A stretch of DNA of 6,960 nucleotides from positions 1 to 6,960 of the forward strand of contig CAKTOK010000056.1 of NCBI GenBank assembly GCA_934589835.1, in the 5' to 3' direction. Shown here piece by piece: positions 4,878-6,960 of this stretch; within the stretch, counting starts at the first letter, position 1; every line of letters starts with the position of its first letter. The notes beneath the pieces are model-generated. The model had not been told where the DNA came from and made no database searches. It worked only from the letters and a program-made list of their open reading frames with translations. The translations under genes were made by a program, and so were the position numbers. Origin of the DNA: an uncultured Oscillospiraceae bacterium. GTDB lineage: Bacteria > Bacillota > Clostridia > Oscillospirales > Oscillospiraceae.

Positions 4878-6708
4878 CGGAACGCTGCTGTGCAGCGATC
4901 TGCGCCACTGCTGGCCCGCCGGCTTCCTCTATGTGCTGGTGTGGCTGATGATCCTGCCCCTTCAGCTGCTGCGCGGCGGCTATGACTGCTCCCGCGCGCT
5001 GCCGCATGAGGAGATGCTGATCCGGCTGGAGGCGGAGCTGCACAATGTCATCACCGGTGCGGCCGTGGGCTCGCTGGTGATGGCGGTGCTGTGCGGCATC
5101 GTGATCCCCATGGCGGTGTACGCCTATCTCATGTCCCCCCGCGCCGTGGGCATGATGCACGCCCTGCCGGTGAAGCGCAGCACCCAGTATTTCTCCCACT
5201 TTACGGCGGGCTTCGGCCTGCTGACTGGCGGCAACGTGCTGATCCTGCTGCTGTCCGTGCTGGCGCAGCTGCCCTTCGGCATGGTGGACTGGGCCGCGCT
5301 GGGCCAGTGGCTGCTGCTGACGGAGCTGCTGGAGCTGTTCTTCCTGGCGCTGGGCACGCTGTGCGCCATGGCCACCGGCTGGCTGCTGGCCATACCGGTG
5401 CTGTACGCCGCGGTGAGCTTCGCCGCCCTGCTGATGTGTACGGTGGTGCAGTTTTTGCAGCGCTGGTTCTACTTCGGCTTCCAATACACCACCTATCCGG
5501 ATTTCGTGGAATGGCTGACGCCCATCGTCAAGCTGACGGAGGATGTGGGCTATCTCAACGGCGACTACATCGCGCGAAACGGCACGGACGTCTACTGGCG
5601 CAGCCTGTCGGAGCAGGCGCTGCCCACGGCGGCCATCTACGCGGCGGCGGGCCTCGTGCTGCTGGGGCTGGGCTGGCTGCTGTACCGCAAGCGGCCCAGC
5701 GAGGCGGCGGGCGATGCCATCGCCTTCCCGTGGCTGCGGCCCATTACCCGCTGGGCCGTGGGCCTGTGCGGCGGTCTGGGACTGGGCCTGTTCCTCAGCA
5801 ACTTCGTGGTGGGCGGCGGCCGCAGTCTGGTGAAGCTGATGCTCTGCCAGATCATCATGGGGCTGCTGTGCTTCCTAGGGACCCAGATGCTGCTGCAAAA
5901 GACGTTCCGCATCTTCCGCCGCAGCTGGAAGGAGGCCGCGGTGCTGGCGGCGGCGCTGGTGGCCCTGACGCTGGGCATCCGGCAGGACCTGCTTGGCGTG
6001 CAGAATCGCGTGCCCAACGCGGGGCAGGTGGATACGGTGGCGGTGCGGGTGTCCTACACCGATGCGGGCTACTGCCTCACCGATGATCCCGAGATCATCG
6101 CGCTGACCGCGGAGCTGCACCGCGCCATTCTGGCGCAGGGTCCTGCCACGGGTGAGGACGACGGGTATCTCGACATCACCATCAACTACGTGCTGAAAAG
6201 CGGGCAGGAGATCCGGCGGGTCTATATGATCGACAAGAACAGCGGCACGGAGACGTACCGTCTGGCCAACCGGCTTCTGAACACCACGCAGTTCCGCCGC
6301 TACGCCGTGGGGCTGGATCAGCTGACACCGGAGGAGGAGAGCGCCATCCGCGGCGGCTATGTGGAGGATTCGGAGACCGGCACCTCCGTGGAGCTGACCC
6401 GCGAACAGGCGCAGGAGCTGCTGCTGGCGGCCCAGCAGGATGTGGCCTCCGCCGCCGACACCGATGTGCTGGCGGACATCGGCAGCAGCACCAAGGAGGC
6501 CAGCACCGACGTGGTGACGGTCCCTACGGAGACCAGCCCTTCGCCGTGGCGCTATCAGATCATTCTCTACGTCACCGCTGCGGACGGCGGCACGCGGGAC
6601 CGTTATTTGCAGATGCAGCGCTACTGCACGCGGATGCAGACGTTCATCAGCGGGCTGGACTTCGCCAACAGCACGGCGGACGTCCCGGCCACGGAGGACG
6701 CATCATGA
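4852..6708 (+). CDS. ABC-2-type permease with nine predicted helices and a large extracytoplasmic C-terminal domain
   Basis: A 618-residue integral membrane protein, the translocation partner of the preceding ATPase. By eye the hydrophobic segments are at about 22-40, 67-93, 116-140, 152-172, 173-199, 258-277, 299-320, 325-348 and 360-376. Positive charges favour a cytoplasmic N-terminus: SPRAVGMMHALPVKRS, YRKRPSEAAG and QKTFRIFRRSWK all fall in predicted inside loops, which places the C-terminus outside. Residues 377-618 form a soluble domain of about 240 residues, with no further helix and an acidic, Ala-rich stretch at about 490-560. It may match a named family of YtrC/D-like permeases (I think of DUF6449), but I cannot confirm this. 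The start at 4852 is preferred for its ribosome site; a start at 4831 would add 7 residues. The stop overlaps the next gene as ATGA. Confidence 0.88.
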   Translation: MPRKTSFCNGTLLCSDLRHCWPAGFLYVLVWLMILPLQLLRGGYDCSRALPHEEMLIRLEAELHNVITGAAVGSLVMAVLCGIVIPMAVYAYLMSPRAVGMMHALPVKRSTQYFSHFTAGFGLLTGGNVLILLLSVLAQLPFGMVDWAALGQWLLLTELLELFFLALGTLCAMATGWLLAIPVLYAAVSFAALLMCTVVQFLQRWFYFGFQYTTYPDFVEWLTPIVKLTEDVGYLNGDYIARNGTDVYWRSLSEQALPTAAIYAAAGLVLLGLGWLLYRKRPSEAAGDAIAFPWLRPITRWAVGLCGGLGLGLFLSNFVVGGGRSLVKLMLCQIIMGLLCFLGTQMLLQKTFRIFRRSWKEAAVLAAALVALTLGIRQDLLGVQNRVPNAGQVDTVAVRVSYTDAGYCLTDDPEIIALTAELHRAILAQGPATGEDDGYLDITINYVLKSGQEIRRVYMIDKNSGTETYRLANRLLNTTQFRRYAVGLDQLTPEEESAIRGGYVEDSETGTSVELTREQAQELLLAAQQDVASAADTDVLADIGSSTKEASTDVVTVPTETSPSPWRYQIILYVTAADGGTRDRYLQMQRYCTRMQTFISGLDFANSTADVPATEDAS

Positions 6709-6960
6709 AGCGGGGGCTGCTGTGTGCGGCGGCAGCTGTAGTGCTGCTGGTCTTCGGCGCAGGGGGACTGGTGAGCCTGCGGAGCTATCCCGCCGAGAAT
6801 GTCGTGGAAAAGGACCATGTCCGGTTCTACCTGCGTAAGGACGGCCGGGACGCCTTTGCCTCTGCCTACCAGTGGGACGGCATCGGCGATGCCATTGACT
6901 ACACCATCCCCGACACGGTGCAGGGCGCAAGGGTCACCGCCATCGGCGGTTTTGTTGGCA
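6705..6960 (+). CDS. Membrane-targeted or secreted protein, cut by the window end
   Basis: Only the first 85 residues are present; the frame is open to the last base. GGAGG (6693-6697) lies 7 nt before the ATG, which overlaps the permease stop as ATGA (6705-6708). The N-terminus is positive (MKRG) and followed by a hydrophobic core at about residues 5-25, so it is a signal peptide or single anchor. There is no lipobox cysteine near the expected cleavage site. After it comes RFYLRKDGRDAFASAYQW (40-57), then IPDTVQGARVTAIGGFVG (68-85). The latter resembles the start of a BspA-type leucine-rich repeat (IPxxV.G..VT.IG), but a single partial repeat is weak evidence. Its position suggests that it works with the transporter on the outer face of the membrane. 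I do not recognise the family with certainty. Confidence 0.82.
   Translation, partial: MKRGLLCAAAAVVLLVFGAGGLVSLRSYPAENVVEKDHVRFYLRKDGRDAFASAYQWDGIGDAIDYTIPDTVQGARVTAIGGFVG

Noticed and set aside
4825..5484. A 219-codon minus-strand frame opposite the permease gene
   Set aside because: It is codon-register antisense to the permease, with a Gln/His-rich composition typical of such shadows and no recognisable domain.
5091..6086. A 331-codon plus-strand frame inside the permease gene
   Set aside because: It is an out-of-frame Arg/Gly/Ala-rich reading of the permease, which has coherent membrane topology.

Overview
The window looks like chromosomal DNA of a G+C-rich gut-type member of Clostridia (Firmicutes), most likely the Oscillospiraceae group. 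This rests on strong GGAGG-type ribosome binding sites before nearly every gene, G/C-dominated third codon positions, a REC/HD-GYP/GGDEF signalling protein in the clostridial style, a short ferredoxin, and a GntR(YtrA-type)/ABC operon. No marker gene fixes the genus, so this is inference.

Layout. Positions 1-171 hold no convincing gene but contain two perfect hairpins (22-48 and 102-134). Two minus-strand genes, read from 2966 down to 172, overlap by ATGA: an 813-residue response regulator carrying both a c-di-GMP phosphodiesterase domain (HD-GYP) and a diguanylate cyclase domain (GGDEF), then a stand-alone Hpt phosphotransfer protein. Their promoter candidate is at 3078-3088, and the leader between it and the gene can fold. 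Upstream on the same strand is a small single-cluster 4Fe-4S ferredoxin (3216-3404). A long bidirectional terminator-type hairpin (3472-3510) lies between this minus-strand block and a divergent plus-strand operon.

The plus-strand operon starts at a good sigma-A promoter (3532-3561), with a perfect 8-bp inverted repeat overlapping its -10 and start region. It encodes a YtrA-subfamily GntR repressor (3620-3985), an ABC ATPase (3978-4877), a nine-helix ABC permease with a large C-terminal extracytoplasmic domain (4852-6708), and a membrane-targeted or secreted protein cut by the window end (6705-6960). Every junction in this operon overlaps (8, 26 and 4 nt), so the four products are probably made together. 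The likely logic is a self-repressed envelope-stress or export system: the repressor sits on its own promoter, the ATPase and permease form the transporter, and the last protein acts outside the membrane.

I see no tRNA, rRNA, CRISPR array, insertion sequence or clear foreign DNA. The most notable points are the YtrA-like operator, the fully overlapping transporter operon with its extracytoplasmic parts, the two opposing c-di-GMP domains joined to an Hpt partner, and a Cys-containing PAS-like segment in the signalling protein.
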